Positions 16,395 to 24,152 are shown, counted from the first letter of the stretch. The stretch: 36,226 nt of DNA from Vulcanimicrobiota bacterium (GCA_017307785.1 JAFKGI010000064.1:1-36226), one strand, 5' to 3'. Numbers and translations are program-made. Notes: generated by a model from the letters alone, not told the origin.

Positions 16395-16590
16395 AATTTG
16401 GCCATCCTGCGTAATTGGACGCGTTCTCGGGCTATTGGTTACAGATAATATCCAACGAGAATAGCCCCCAGGGAGCAGGGCCGAATCCTCACAAGGACGG
16501 AACGGACTTCGGTCTTTGGTCGCAGGCCTGAGTGATACAAATTAACCAGTCGAGAGTGGGAGATTCAGGCGGAAATTCGCCGGCACATTT

Positions 16591-19068
16591 CTAGTCGAGG
16601 ACCTTGAGGAGTTGGTCCACTTCGTCGGCGAAGGTGGGCAGCATCTGGTTGAGGACCTCCAGTTCGCCCTGTGCGGCTTCGAGCTCGACTTGCTCCGCCA
16701 TTCGCGCCAGGCGATTGGCTCCCACGTAGACGGACGAGGACTTCAGTCCGTGGGCCAGGCGGCGCAAGCGCAAGCGGTCCTTCTCCTCCATTTGAGTGGC
16801 CAGGTCGCCCTGTCGCTGTTTCAGCTCGCTGGTAAATGCCGTCAAAAGTTCCTGGCGGAACTGTTCGTCTTGCCCGGCCACCAGTTCCAAACGCGCCTGA
16901 GAAAGACGCTCCATTTCCAGCATTCCGTCGGGCCACAGTTCGGGCTCGCGCGGCTGGACGAACTGCTGCAGGGTGGCCACTAGCTGGTCGGCCTGTAGGG
17001 GTTTGGGCACGAAGGCGTCCATGCCGACCTCGGCGCAGAGAGCGCGTTCTTCGGTGGTGACCCCGGCGGTGGCAGCCAGGATGGGCAAGCGGATGCCTAG
17101 CTCGCGGATGCGTCGGGTGGCTTCAAAGCCATCCATCACCGGCATCTGACAATCCATCAGGATGGCGTCGTAAGGCACGGACTGAACCGCCGCCAGCGCC
17201 TCCTGGCCGTTGGCCACCACGTCGCACGAGTAGCCCGCTTTTTCCAGTACGCGCACGGCCACGCGCTGGTTGACCACGTTATCTTCGGCCACCAGGAGGC
17301 GGGGTTTACGGCGCCGGCGATGCTCCTGGAGAGTGTGCACCGTGAGAACCGGCCGGTTCTGGACCGGGCCCGAGGTGCGAATGCCGGCTACGACCGCCAG
17401 CGTGTCCCGCAAAGAAACCTGGCGCACCGGTTTGGTCAGATAGGCGCTGAAACCCAGGCCTTCCAGGGAGCCGATGTCGCCGCGCTGGGGCATGGAGGTC
17501 GCCAGCACCAAAGAGACGTCGCGAAGGTCGGGATCCGCCTTGATCAGCCGGGCCAGGGAGGCACCATCCAGACCAGGCATTTGGAAGTCGAGCAGGGCCA
17601 CCTGAACCTCTTTGCCTTCGGCTCGCAGGCCACGCAGACACGGCACCGCCAGGCGGGGGTCCGACTGGCAGTAGACTTCACAGCCCCAGGCCTGCAACTG
17701 CTGGCGGAAGACCTGCAGATTGGTGGGGTGGTCGTCGACCACCAGCACGCGCAGGCCGGCGATGGGGGAGAGGGGCAGGGGCTCGGTTTGCTCCGCTTCC
17801 TCCAGTTTCATGGTGAAACAGAAGGTGGAGCCCTGGCCGGGGACCGAGGACACCCAGATTTTGCCCTCCATGGCCTCCACCAGCCGTTTGCAGATGGCCA
17901 GGCCGAGTCCCGTTCCCCCGTAGCGTCGGGTGGTAGAGGAGTCGGCCTGCGAGAAGGGAGCGAAGAGTCGCTGCACGGCTTCCTCGGTGATGCCTACGCC
18001 GGTGTCGTGGACTTCGCAGCGCAGTTCCACTTTGCCGTCGGCCTTGCACACCTGGTCAATGTGTACCGTCACTTCGCCAGCCTCGGTGAACTTAACCGCA
18101 TTGCCTACCAGGTTGAGCACGATCTGACGGAAGCGTCCGGGGTCCCCGATGACGCGCGGGCAGACCTCAGGGCTCATGAGCAGGGCCACTTCCAGACCTT
18201 TTTCTTGGGCGCGTAAAGCCATCAGTTCCAGCACGTCCTCGGCCGCCGCCCGCAGGTCGAAAGCCACCAGCTCCAACTCGACTTTGTCGGCTTCCAGCTT
18301 GGAGAAGTCGAGCACGTCGTTGATCAGGCCCAGCAGCGACTCGCCGCAGGAACGGATGGTGCTGGCGTAGTCGTGCTGTTCGGAATTCAGGCAGGTGTCC
18401 AGGAGCAGCCCGGTCATGCCGATGACGCCGTTCATGGGAGTGCGGATCTCGTGGCTCATGGTAGCCAGAAAAGCGCTTTTGGCCAGGTTGGCCTGCTCGG
18501 CCCGGGCTCTCTGCACTTCCGCTTCGCGGTGCTTGTCCTCGAGTTGCTGGTTCGCGATCAGGGCCTGGCAAATCCAGTGGTATTGCTGGATGCTCTGGCG
18601 AATCAGGTAGCCGCCAAAGAGAATCAGGGCCACCACCAGACTGAATTGCCCGGCGTCGGCTGCGGCCAGGGCGCAAGGAACGAGCAACGCCACCAGGTAG
18701 GTGGGAGCCAGCAGTCCGTCCGGTGCCAGGGAGACGCTGCCGCCCGCCGCCAGTCCGGCCGTCAGCAGCATTAGAAAGAGCAGTTGAGAGGGCTCGCCGC
18801 CTTGCAGGATGTGCGAGCCGCACAAGGCTCCCCAGAGCAGAGCGCAGCTCAGGGCGAGTGCGCGGAAACGAGGGCGGTTGGGAGAGCCCAGATCCCAGGC
18901 ACGAACCGCCGAGAGCAGTACCAGCAGGATCAGGCAGACCCGGCCAATCAGCAGTTGACCTACGTTGGTGGTGGCGGCCGCCAGCAAGGGCAGCAGCACG
19001 TAAGCCAGGGAAGCCGGTGGAGCCCTTCGATAGAGTTCCTTTTCCAACTGACCCTCGAGACTGAGCAT
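16591..19068 (-). CDS. Membrane hybrid histidine kinase: 6TM-HisKA-HATPase-REC-REC-HPt
   Basis: The 825-residue protein opens with about six hydrophobic segments between residues 19 and 157, resembling MASE-type integral membrane sensors, and a short coiled coil (about 170-195). HisKA follows with His206 (ATMSHEIRTPMNG), then HATPase (Asn323, DTGVGI, GGTGLGL), receiver 1 (about 438-555, Asp494, Lys546), receiver 2 (about 589-700, Asp639, Lys689) and HPt (His773 in AHGLKSSS). It is the only kinase of the island placed in the membrane, so it may sense envelope or lipid-soluble cues. It stands alone, 196 bp from the next kinase gene. No clear Shine-Dalgarno sequence precedes the ATG. Confidence 0.93.
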   Translation of the reverse strand: MLSLEGQLEKELYRRAPPASLAYVLLPLLAAATTNVGQLLIGRVCLILLVLLSAVRAWDLGSPNRPRFRALALSCALLWGALCGSHILQGGEPSQLLFLMLLTAGLAAGGSVSLAPDGLLAPTYLVALLVPCALAAADAGQFSLVVALILFGGYLIRQSIQQYHWICQALIANQQLEDKHREAEVQRARAEQANLAKSAFLATMSHEIRTPMNGVIGMTGLLLDTCLNSEQHDYASTIRSCGESLLGLINDVLDFSKLEADKVELELVAFDLRAAAEDVLELMALRAQEKGLEVALLMSPEVCPRVIGDPGRFRQIVLNLVGNAVKFTEAGEVTVHIDQVCKADGKVELRCEVHDTGVGITEEAVQRLFAPFSQADSSTTRRYGGTGLGLAICKRLVEAMEGKIWVSSVPGQGSTFCFTMKLEEAEQTEPLPLSPIAGLRVLVVDDHPTNLQVFRQQLQAWGCEVYCQSDPRLAVPCLRGLRAEGKEVQVALLDFQMPGLDGASLARLIKADPDLRDVSLVLATSMPQRGDIGSLEGLGFSAYLTKPVRQVSLRDTLAVVAGIRTSGPVQNRPVLTVHTLQEHRRRRKPRLLVAEDNVVNQRVAVRVLEKAGYSCDVVANGQEALAAVQSVPYDAILMDCQMPVMDGFEATRRIRELGIRLPILAATAGVTTEERALCAEVGMDAFVPKPLQADQLVATLQQFVQPREPELWPDGMLEMERLSQARLELVAGQDEQFRQELLTAFTSELKQRQGDLATQMEEKDRLRLRRLAHGLKSSSVYVGANRLARMAEQVELEAAQGELEVLNQMLPTFADEVDQLLKVLD

Positions 19069-19174
19069 GACCGGCTTTTCGGCAGAAGGGCGGGAAACTT
19101 AAGGGCGGGGAGAGGCGGAATCGGAAAATGGCTACCTTCAGGTAAAGGAGTTTCGGGATCCTCTTTGTAATTAG

Positions 19175-19335
19175 CTCGACATAAAGCTATCGTCAAAGGG
19201 CAAATCCTTCACCCTCACCCAGTTCGTCTTCGGGTGCGGCAGCGGTCCGTCCAACCCGGTGTGGAAACCGTGAACGTCACCTGTTCCTACGGGGGCAAGA
19301 ACGACAGCACCCTCAGCAAGATTTTCGATCAATAG
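19175..19335 (+). pseudogene. Possible coding remnant between kinase and receiver genes
   Basis: Two open stretches in different frames follow each other: 19175-19273 (reading SSKGKSFTLTQFVFGCGSG) and 19261-19335 (reading VNVTCSYGGKNDSTLSKIFD). Both look coding, with a polar, Cys- and Gly-containing composition typical of extracellular proteins, and they overlap by a few codons. Neither has a start codon with a ribosome site. They could be a shifted tail of a lost secreted protein. The evidence is composition only. Confidence 0.25.
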
Positions 19336-19344
19336 CCGGATGGG

Positions 19345-19719
19345 TCAGGCGCGGTCGTCCAATTTTTGATGGACGCGCTCAAGCATGTCCGAGAGTTGGA
19401 AGGGTCGGAAGAAGAAGTCGTTGACGCCCAGCGCTATGGCCGATTGCACCAGGCGGTCGTCTTTGGTGCTGGACATCATGAATACGGGCAGTTCCTGCGG
19501 GCTGTAGCCTCGGCGCAGGCGCTGCAGCACGTCCAGGCCGGTCAAGGGCTGCATGACGAAGTCCAGAAGAACCAGGTCGACGGGTCGACGCATGAGGCAG
19601 GTCAGTCCCAGCGGACCGGTAGCCGCTTCTTCGATCTCGTAGCCCGCCTGGCCAAGCTGTCTGCTCAGGACCATGCGCGCGATCTTGTTGTCGTCAATGA
19701 TTAGCAAGCATTTATTCAT
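19345..19719 (-). CDS. Stand-alone receiver domain protein (CheY-like)
   Basis: This 124-residue protein is a single receiver domain with the acidic pair Asp9/Asp10, phospho-acceptor Asp53 (LVLLDFVM) and Ser83 at the Thr/Ser position. The usually invariant lysine is replaced: FFFRPF has Arg105 where KPF is expected. That lysine normally contacts the phosphoryl group and transmits the switch, so this domain may be a phosphate sink or a constitutive adaptor. It lies 276 bp upstream of the membrane kinase on the same strand and could accept phosphate from any HPt of the island. Confidence 0.88.
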   Translation of the reverse strand: MNKCLLIIDDNKIARMVLSRQLGQAGYEIEEAATGPLGLTCLMRRPVDLVLLDFVMQPLTGLDVLQRLRRGYSPQELPVFMMSSTKDDRLVQSAIALGVNDFFFRPFQLSDMLERVHQKLDDRA

Positions 19720-19836
19720 TGCGGAATTTTTTCATAGAAGGCGAGTCGGCCGCAGGAACGCAAAACTGAATAGTTCATGCGTCTCAGATTGGCGGGCCAA
19801 AGGAGGGAGGCGGGGGCTGAGCAGAAGGCGGAAGCG

Positions 19837-20190
19837 ATGAGACGACGCGGATCGATCACGTTGACTTGCCTGGGCTGTTTTGGTTTGCTGCTGGCGCTGG
19901 TGATTTGGGGCCTGCTGAAGGGTCTTGGGAAGTCGAGTTCGGTCCGAGTGCCCGAGCCAGACCCCCGACTGGAGTTCTCGGTGCGCAGCGGGGATACTCT
20001 GCTGGAGGTCAGCCGTCCGCGTTCGATGGTTCGGTTGGTGCGGGGAGATCTGTCTGCCGTTTATTCGCTGAAGCTGGACGCCACAGTTCGCCCGGGAATG
20101 CCACCCGGTCCGGGCTGGCTGATTCGGCAGAAGTCCCAGAGTTTCGTGACCGTGGATCCGGCCCGCCTTCATCGCGTCGGGAGGGCCTGA
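19837..20190 (+). CDS. Membrane-anchored unknown protein, N-terminal part of a split gene
   Basis: From the ATG at 19837 (GAAGG nine bases upstream) this frame gives 117 residues: a basic N-terminus, one membrane segment (about 7-26) and a polar region with several beta-like stretches. It stops at 20190. The frame that carries on downstream (20199-21035) is shifted by one base, and adding a single G in the GGG at 20179-20181 joins the two into one protein of about 395 residues without a stop. I therefore read this as the 5' part of one gene. No family is recognised. The anchor suggests that most of the protein lies outside the cytoplasmic membrane. Confidence 0.6.
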   Translation: MRRRGSITLTCLGCFGLLLALVIWGLLKGLGKSSSVRVPEPDPRLEFSVRSGDTLLEVSRPRSMVRLVRGDLSAVYSLKLDATVRPGMPPGPGWLIRQKSQSFVTVDPARLHRVGRA

Positions 20191-20198
20191 GCAGTCGG

Positions 20199-21035
20199 TT
20201 GCTGGAGGCGTGGCGAGAGTGGGGAGAGGAAGAGAATCGCCAGTTTCTGCAGCAGGTTCTGTCGCCGCGCAGCGATCTCTGGGGCGACCTTTCCGGCACT
20301 CTGCCGGGCCCGAGCTGGCAGGGACAGCGCACCTTGCAACTCACGTTCGCCCGTCGAGTGAAGGGCTCGGGAGTGATCGCCTTACCGGTGGGCTGGAAGT
20401 ATTGCCAGGTGGCCTACGCGCCCGAACCCGGGCTGGTGTTGAATCGAGAGGAATCGGATCGCGACGCTCAGTCTGTGGCCGACGAGGCGTTGTTCGTGAA
20501 CAGCGGACTGACGGACTACAAGCGGGAGCAGTTTGGGGCCGACCACTTCCGACCGCCGGCCGGCTATCGGGAGCGCTATAGCGATGAGGAGCTTTTGCGG
20601 GACACCCCGCGCACTCCCTTTTCCGGGAGGCCGCCCCGGGACTACGGGCAGATCGGTTCGACCGGATATTCTCAGGAACAGGGCGTGACCCTGATTCGCG
20701 AGGAGTATCTGCAGAAAGGGGAGCGGCAGCAACGCCGCTGGATGATCGAGATCTTCGTCTATCTTTTGGACAAGCCCGATCAGGTCGAGCCTTTTGTGGA
20801 GAAGTTGCGTCTGACCTGGCTGGGTTTCCAGGGATGGGACGTCAGGCCCCTGGCCCCCGAGGCCACGGCCACTCTCAAATCGGGCTTTTTGTTGCGCAAG
20901 AAGAATCGCCTGATCCGGCTTGATCTCAAGTATTTCAAGCGCGGTGACCGCGGCCAGCACGAGGCCAAGGACGATCCCGAGGCGCGCCAGGAGCTACAGA
21001 CCCTGGCGCGGGAATTGTCTCAAGGTCTGCCCTGA
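20199..21035 (+). CDS. Unknown protein, C-terminal part of the split gene
   Basis: The reading frame has no ATG near its beginning; TTG at 20199 is the first plausible start, with GGGAGG 12 bases upstream, giving 278 residues. The product is charged and lacks membrane segments. Recognisable stretches are a beta-rich part (about 40-90) and a helical part (EIFVYLLDKPDQVEPF, about 185-200). No known family fits. Because it follows the anchored fragment at 19837 by only eight bases in a shifted frame, the two are either one gene with an indel, one gene with a programmed -1 shift, or a coupled pair. I favour an indel. Confidence 0.6.
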   Translation: MLEAWREWGEEENRQFLQQVLSPRSDLWGDLSGTLPGPSWQGQRTLQLTFARRVKGSGVIALPVGWKYCQVAYAPEPGLVLNREESDRDAQSVADEALFVNSGLTDYKREQFGADHFRPPAGYRERYSDEELLRDTPRTPFSGRPPRDYGQIGSTGYSQEQGVTLIREEYLQKGERQQRRWMIEIFVYLLDKPDQVEPFVEKLRLTWLGFQGWDVRPLAPEATATLKSGFLLRKKNRLIRLDLKYFKRGDRGQHEAKDDPEARQELQTLARELSQGLP

Positions 21036-21095
21036 GACGGGTTTGTCCCGTCTGAATCAGGCTTGATGATGTTGGGTTCGGGGCAGAAGGGAACC

Positions 21096-21468
21096 ATGAC
21101 AGCAACTCCCCCCCAAAGCAAGCGGGTCTCGAAAAAGTAATAGAGACTACACGCCGGCGACTGCGGCGCGGGCGATCGAACAGGGCTTGTCCCTGATTGC
21201 CGGACGTTGGAAGCTGCTGATCCTTTTCCATCTTTTTGGTGGCCAGGTGCAACGCTTCTCGGATCTGGAGCGACTCATTCCCGATATTTCTCAAAAAATG
21301 CTGGCACAGCAATTACGTCAAATGGAGAAGGACGGCATGGTGGAGCGTACGGTTTATCCTACGGTTCCACCCAAGGTGGAGTATCGTCTGAGCGAGTGGG
21401 GACAGTCGCTCTGTCCAGCTCTCGATTCGCTCCTGGGCTGGTGGGAAAACAAGGAAATCAAGGAATGA
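21096..21468 (+). pseudogene. HxlR-family transcriptional regulator, frameshifted in an A5 tract
   Basis: The winged-helix part (GRWKLLILFHLFGG, then ISQKMLAQQLRQMEKDGMVER and PPKVEYRLSEWGQSL) is a clear HxlR domain. Read from 21187 it would start inside the first helix with no ribosome site. An ATG at 21096 with GAAGGGA upstream begins a matching N-terminus, but its frame ends at TAA-TAG (21138-21143). Removing one A from the run at 21132-21136 joins the two frames into about 123 residues. HxlR proteins are dimeric repressors of nearby oxidoreductase genes, often redox-responsive. The convergent short-chain dehydrogenase is a likely target. No N-terminal Cys is seen in the joined reading. 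Confidence 0.75.
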
Positions 21469-21482
21469 CTTCCTTGTTTTCC
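21444..21482. terminator. Bidirectional terminator between HxlR and SDR genes
   Basis: GGAAAACAAGGAA (21444-21456) and TTCCTTGTTTTCC (21470-21482) form a perfect 13-bp inverted repeat with a 13-base loop. An alternative tighter hairpin, CAAGGAA-TGAC-TTCCTTG followed by TTTT, lies inside. The repeat overlaps the last codons of the HxlR gene and lies eight bases beyond the stop of the convergent dehydrogenase gene. Confidence 0.65.
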
Positions 21483-21489
21483 GTTCTAC

Positions 21490-22260
21490 CTAGACGGTAG
21501 CCACCGTGCCTCCGTCGATCGTCACCTCGGTGCCGGTGACCGAGGATGCTCGGGGAGAAGCCAGGAAAGCAATCAGGTCCGCGACTTCCTGCGGCCGGGC
21601 CGGTCGGCCCAGAGGAATTCCCCCCAGGCCGTTCATGATGATTTGCTTACCGCCTTCATAGTCAGTGCCGGCTTCTTTGGCCAGGCGCTCAATGAACGTT
21701 GCCGCGGCCTCGGTTTCGACCCAGCCCGGAGAGACGCGCAGCACTCGAATTCCTTGAGGGGTCACTTCCTTGGAGAGACTTTTGCTGTAGGTGGACAGCG
21801 CCGCTTTGGCGGCGGCATAGGCGGTCGTCGATTCCGGTAGGGGCAATTTCCCCTGAATGGAGGTCACGTGGATAATGACACCGGAGCCCTGTTTGAGCAT
21901 TTCGGGCAGCAACAAGCGATCGAGGCGAACGGCCGGCATGAGGTTCAGGTCCAATTCGGCCTGCCAATGGTTGTCCTGAAGCGCGGCAAAACCCCCGGCG
22001 GGGGAGCTCGAGCCACCCAGAACGTGGATGACCATGTCGACTCCTCCCAGAGTTTTCAGGGCGCTTGTGGCAAGATGTTGGCACCCGGCCGCCGTGGAAA
22101 GGTCAGCGGCAACGTAGCCCTGGGTGGAGGGGACGTTCCGGGCCGAGGCCACCACCCGAACTCCGGCAGCGCTCAGGGCCTCCACCACGGCCGCGCCTAT
22201 CCCCATCGTAGCGCCCGTGACCACGGCTCGTCGGTCCTTCAGTTGCAGGTCGTAGCTCAT
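21490..22260 (-). CDS. Short-chain dehydrogenase/reductase (SDR)
   Basis: From the ATG at 22260 (GGAAG four bases upstream) the protein has 256 residues, the classical SDR length. The cofactor motif is TGATMGIG (TGxxxGxG) near the N-terminus, a Ser lies in the HVTSIQGK strand, the catalytic YAAAK (Tyr-x3-Lys) follows, and the C-terminus reads TGTEVTIDGGTV. Such enzymes carry out NAD(P)-dependent oxidoreduction of alcohols and carbonyls; the substrate cannot be inferred. Its start overlaps the stop of a 22-codon upstream frame (ATGA). The HxlR regulator gene is convergent and probably controls it. Confidence 0.92.
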   Translation of the reverse strand: MSYDLQLKDRRAVVTGATMGIGAAVVEALSAAGVRVVASARNVPSTQGYVAADLSTAAGCQHLATSALKTLGGVDMVIHVLGGSSSPAGGFAALQDNHWQAELDLNLMPAVRLDRLLLPEMLKQGSGVIIHVTSIQGKLPLPESTTAYAAAKAALSTYSKSLSKEVTPQGIRVLRVSPGWVETEAAATFIERLAKEAGTDYEGGKQIIMNGLGGIPLGRPARPQEVADLIAFLASPRASSVTGTEVTIDGGTVATV

Positions 22261-22325
22261 TGAACTTCCAACTCGGGGCAAACGTCCGTTGCGAAATAGG
22301 TAACCAGAGGTCTGGGTAAATTCAT
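22257..22325 (-). pseudogene. 22-codon upstream frame, possible remnant of a SnoaL-like gene
   Basis: AGGAGA precedes an ATG at 22325 whose frame reads MNLPRPLVTYFATD and ends at a TGA overlapping the SDR start. Many SnoaL-like (NTF2-fold) proteins beside SDR genes begin with a similar M-x-LP-x-P-x-x-x-YF-A-x-D stretch. The short frame may be the 5' end of such a gene, the rest deleted, leaving its ribosome site to feed the SDR. It may equally be a leader peptide. Confidence 0.35.
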
Positions 22326-22341
22326 ATGGATTCTCCTGAGG

Positions 22342-22385
22342 TGATGGAATGTCACCATCATGGATGGACCGGTCGTAAAGCACAA
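22342..22385 (-). promoter_or_regulatory. Possible promoter and operator for the SDR gene
   Basis: On the minus strand TTGTGC (22385-22380) and CATGAT (22362-22357) are separated by 17 bases and match -35 and -10 boxes at four positions each. TGATGG (22342-22347) and CCATCA (22355-22360) form an inverted repeat overlapping the -10, a fitting place for a repressor such as HxlR. All weak matches. Confidence 0.3.
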
Positions 22386-22463
22386 GAACGCACTGGAAAG
22401 TAAGCCACTCACCAGAAAGTAAGCGGAGAGTGTCGGAGCTGGCTTCGGAGGATGATGGGGAGG

Positions 22464-23453
22464 CTATTTCTTGGAGGTGGTCGGCGTGGAGGACTTGGCG
22501 GGTGAGGAGGTTTTGCTCGGCTCGTCGCGGTGGTAATACACGCCCTTGTTGGGATCGTTGGGATGTTCCGAAATGCGCTGGAAACCGGGGCGGATGTTGT
22601 TGGAGCCGATCAAAGTCTGGGCGCCCTGGCTTCCCACCAGTTCGGTGTGGCCACGGGAAGTGTTCATCCATACGTCTCCGGGCTGGGCGTCCGCGCCCGA
22701 AACCCGATGGTAGCCCTGCGCGATCAGGGCTTGTTCCAAAGCCTTCACGCCCACGTAATGACCCTTCAACCCGCCGGTGCTTTCCAAAGCGGAGCTGACA
22801 AAGTCCGCACAGTTGTTGGTTTTGCCGCCCGCAGCCGTAAAGTTGTCCATCACTCCCTTCAGCGTGTAAGAGTCGCGGTCTAGAAACTGGCGAGCGTAAT
22901 CGACAGCCGCCTGGTTGCCTTCGCCCTGGGGTTTGGCTACGGATCCACCGGGGGCAACCGAGGCAACCGGGGCCCCTTCGCTGGCGCCGCCGACGGTTCC
23001 CACGGGGCCGCCACCGCCACCGGCTGGAGGCCCGCCGCCCGGGTCGCCACCGCCTCCCGGCTGTTGCTGAACGCTGTCCCCAGCCATCAACTGCTGAAGT
23101 TGCTGCTGGAGCTGCTGCAGTTGTTGCTGCAACTGCTCGGCCAGCGGCCGATTGCCGGTGGCCTGGGCTTGTTGAAGAGCGCCCTGGGTCTGATCGATCT
23201 GCTGTTGCAACTGCATAATCTGGAGTTGCTTGGGGTCGAGCTGCTGACCGCCCAGCGCCTGCATCAGCGCACCCAAATCGCCACCGTTGCCTATGCCCCC
23301 GAGCAGCGCTTCGCTGGATAGACCCGACAGATCGCCCGGTCCCATCGGAAGATCAGCCCCTCCGGCCAGGCCGCCGAAGGGCATCCCTCCCATCAGGGGG
23401 TTGGCGCCACCCATCATTCCGGTCTGTAGGGGTCTAAAGGTCGATTGGATCAC
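22464..23453 (-). CDS. NlpC/P60- or CHAP-type cysteine peptidase-like protein with Gln-rich coiled coil
   Basis: The best start is GTG at 23453, with AAGGAG nine bases upstream, giving 329 residues. The N-terminus (1-65) is rich in Gly and Met, a Gln/Leu heptad stretch (about 70-123) should form a coiled coil, and a Gly/Pro linker (125-175) leads to a C-terminal domain (about 180-310). There NCADFVSSAL carries Cys215 at the N-terminus of a helix and RGHTELVG carries His269, the layout of NlpC/P60 or CHAP hydrolases that cut peptidoglycan peptides. There is no signal peptide, which is odd for a wall enzyme; export by another route or a role in lysis is possible. A longer in-frame start at 23579 lacks a ribosome site. 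Confidence 0.65.
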   Translation of the reverse strand: MIQSTFRPLQTGMMGGANPLMGGMPFGGLAGGADLPMGPGDLSGLSSEALLGGIGNGGDLGALMQALGGQQLDPKQLQIMQLQQQIDQTQGALQQAQATGNRPLAEQLQQQLQQLQQQLQQLMAGDSVQQQPGGGGDPGGGPPAGGGGGPVGTVGGASEGAPVASVAPGGSVAKPQGEGNQAAVDYARQFLDRDSYTLKGVMDNFTAAGGKTNNCADFVSSALESTGGLKGHYVGVKALEQALIAQGYHRVSGADAQPGDVWMNTSRGHTELVGSQGAQTLIGSNNIRPGFQRISEHPNDPNKGVYYHRDEPSKTSSPAKSSTPTTSKK

Positions 23454-23647
23454 GGTGGTAGCTCCTTCTATCGATCTTGTTCCTTGTTGATGAGACAGGG
23501 ATGCTCGACTCCCAAAGGCTACCATTCCAGGATTTCGGAAAACTTGCGCCGCGCCGGAATATTTCTGGAATCCGGGCAAAGATTTTTACAAGTCTGTAAC
23601 AGCGGGCGAGAGGCAACCAGGAAGAGCGGAAGCCAGTTATTGCCCGC

Positions 23648-24058
23648 TTAACTTTCTCCCAGGGATGACGCTTTGCTCCGGTTATTGGCGATGAGCTCCT
23701 TATTCTTGGCTGCCCAGCGTTGTAGAGGCAGAAGCGCCCCGCGCAGGGTCTGACCGAGTTCGGTCAGTTCGTAGTCCACGCGCGGAGGCACGGAAGGATA
23801 CAGAGTGCGGGTCACGATGCCGTCGCATTCCAGGCGCTTGAGAGTGAGGGTGAGCATGCGCTGGGAGATGCCGGTGATGCGCCGCTGAATTTCCTTGTAG
23901 CGCAAGCTACCCTTGGAAAGGGCCCCCACCACCATGATGGTCCACTTGTCGCCGACGCTAGCCAGGACGTCGGCCAGTCCCTTGCAGTCGCTGGGGGAGA
24001 GGGTGTCTTCGGGAACAAAATTGTGCGCTTCGGACAAAAGAGTGCCTTCTTGTGCCAT
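23648..24058 (-). CDS. HxlR-family redox-type regulator divergent from azoreductase
   Basis: From the ATG at 24058 the protein has 136 residues, with GGAGG upstream. It has the HxlR winged helix (GDKWTIMVVGALSKG, ISQRMLTLTLKRLECDG, PPRVDYELTELG). Cys25 lies in the N-terminal helix (SPSDCKGL), as does the redox-active Cys of Bacillus YodB and related regulators. It is divergent from an FMN azoreductase gene, and a palindrome between them is the likely operator. YodB represses azoR1 and is released by quinones and diamide, so a similar electrophile response is a reasonable inference here. Confidence 0.88.
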   Translation of the reverse strand: MAQEGTLLSEAHNFVPEDTLSPSDCKGLADVLASVGDKWTIMVVGALSKGSLRYKEIQRRITGISQRMLTLTLKRLECDGIVTRTLYPSVPPRVDYELTELGQTLRGALLPLQRWAAKNKELIANNRSKASSLGES

Positions 24059-24079
24059 TCCTATCGAGCCTCCTATAAT
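24050..24079 (+). promoter_or_regulatory. Promoter of the azoreductase gene
   Basis: TTGTGC (24050-24055) and a perfect TATAAT (24074-24079) are 18 bases apart. The start of transcription would fall at about 24086, at the edge of the palindrome at 24086-24102. The -35 lies inside the first codons of the divergent regulator. Confidence 0.55.
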
Positions 24080-24085
24080 GCCGTA

Positions 24086-24102
24086 ACGAACAAATTGTTC
24101 GT
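24086..24102. promoter_or_regulatory. Palindromic operator between HxlR and azoreductase genes
   Basis: ACGAACAA-A-TTGTTCGT is a perfect 8-bp inverted repeat around one base, placed at the predicted transcription start of the azoreductase gene and upstream of the regulator gene. The position suits repression of the enzyme and autoregulation by the HxlR protein. Confidence 0.6.
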
Positions 24103-24152
24103 AGAGTTTAACCCGAGCGAGTGCGCGCCGCAAGGAAATCTGGAGATTTTTT

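Noticed and set aside
15246..16448. Plus-strand frame of 400 codons opposite a hybrid kinase
   Set aside because: It is antisense to conserved PAS, HisKA and receiver domains and its sequence has no recognisable domain.
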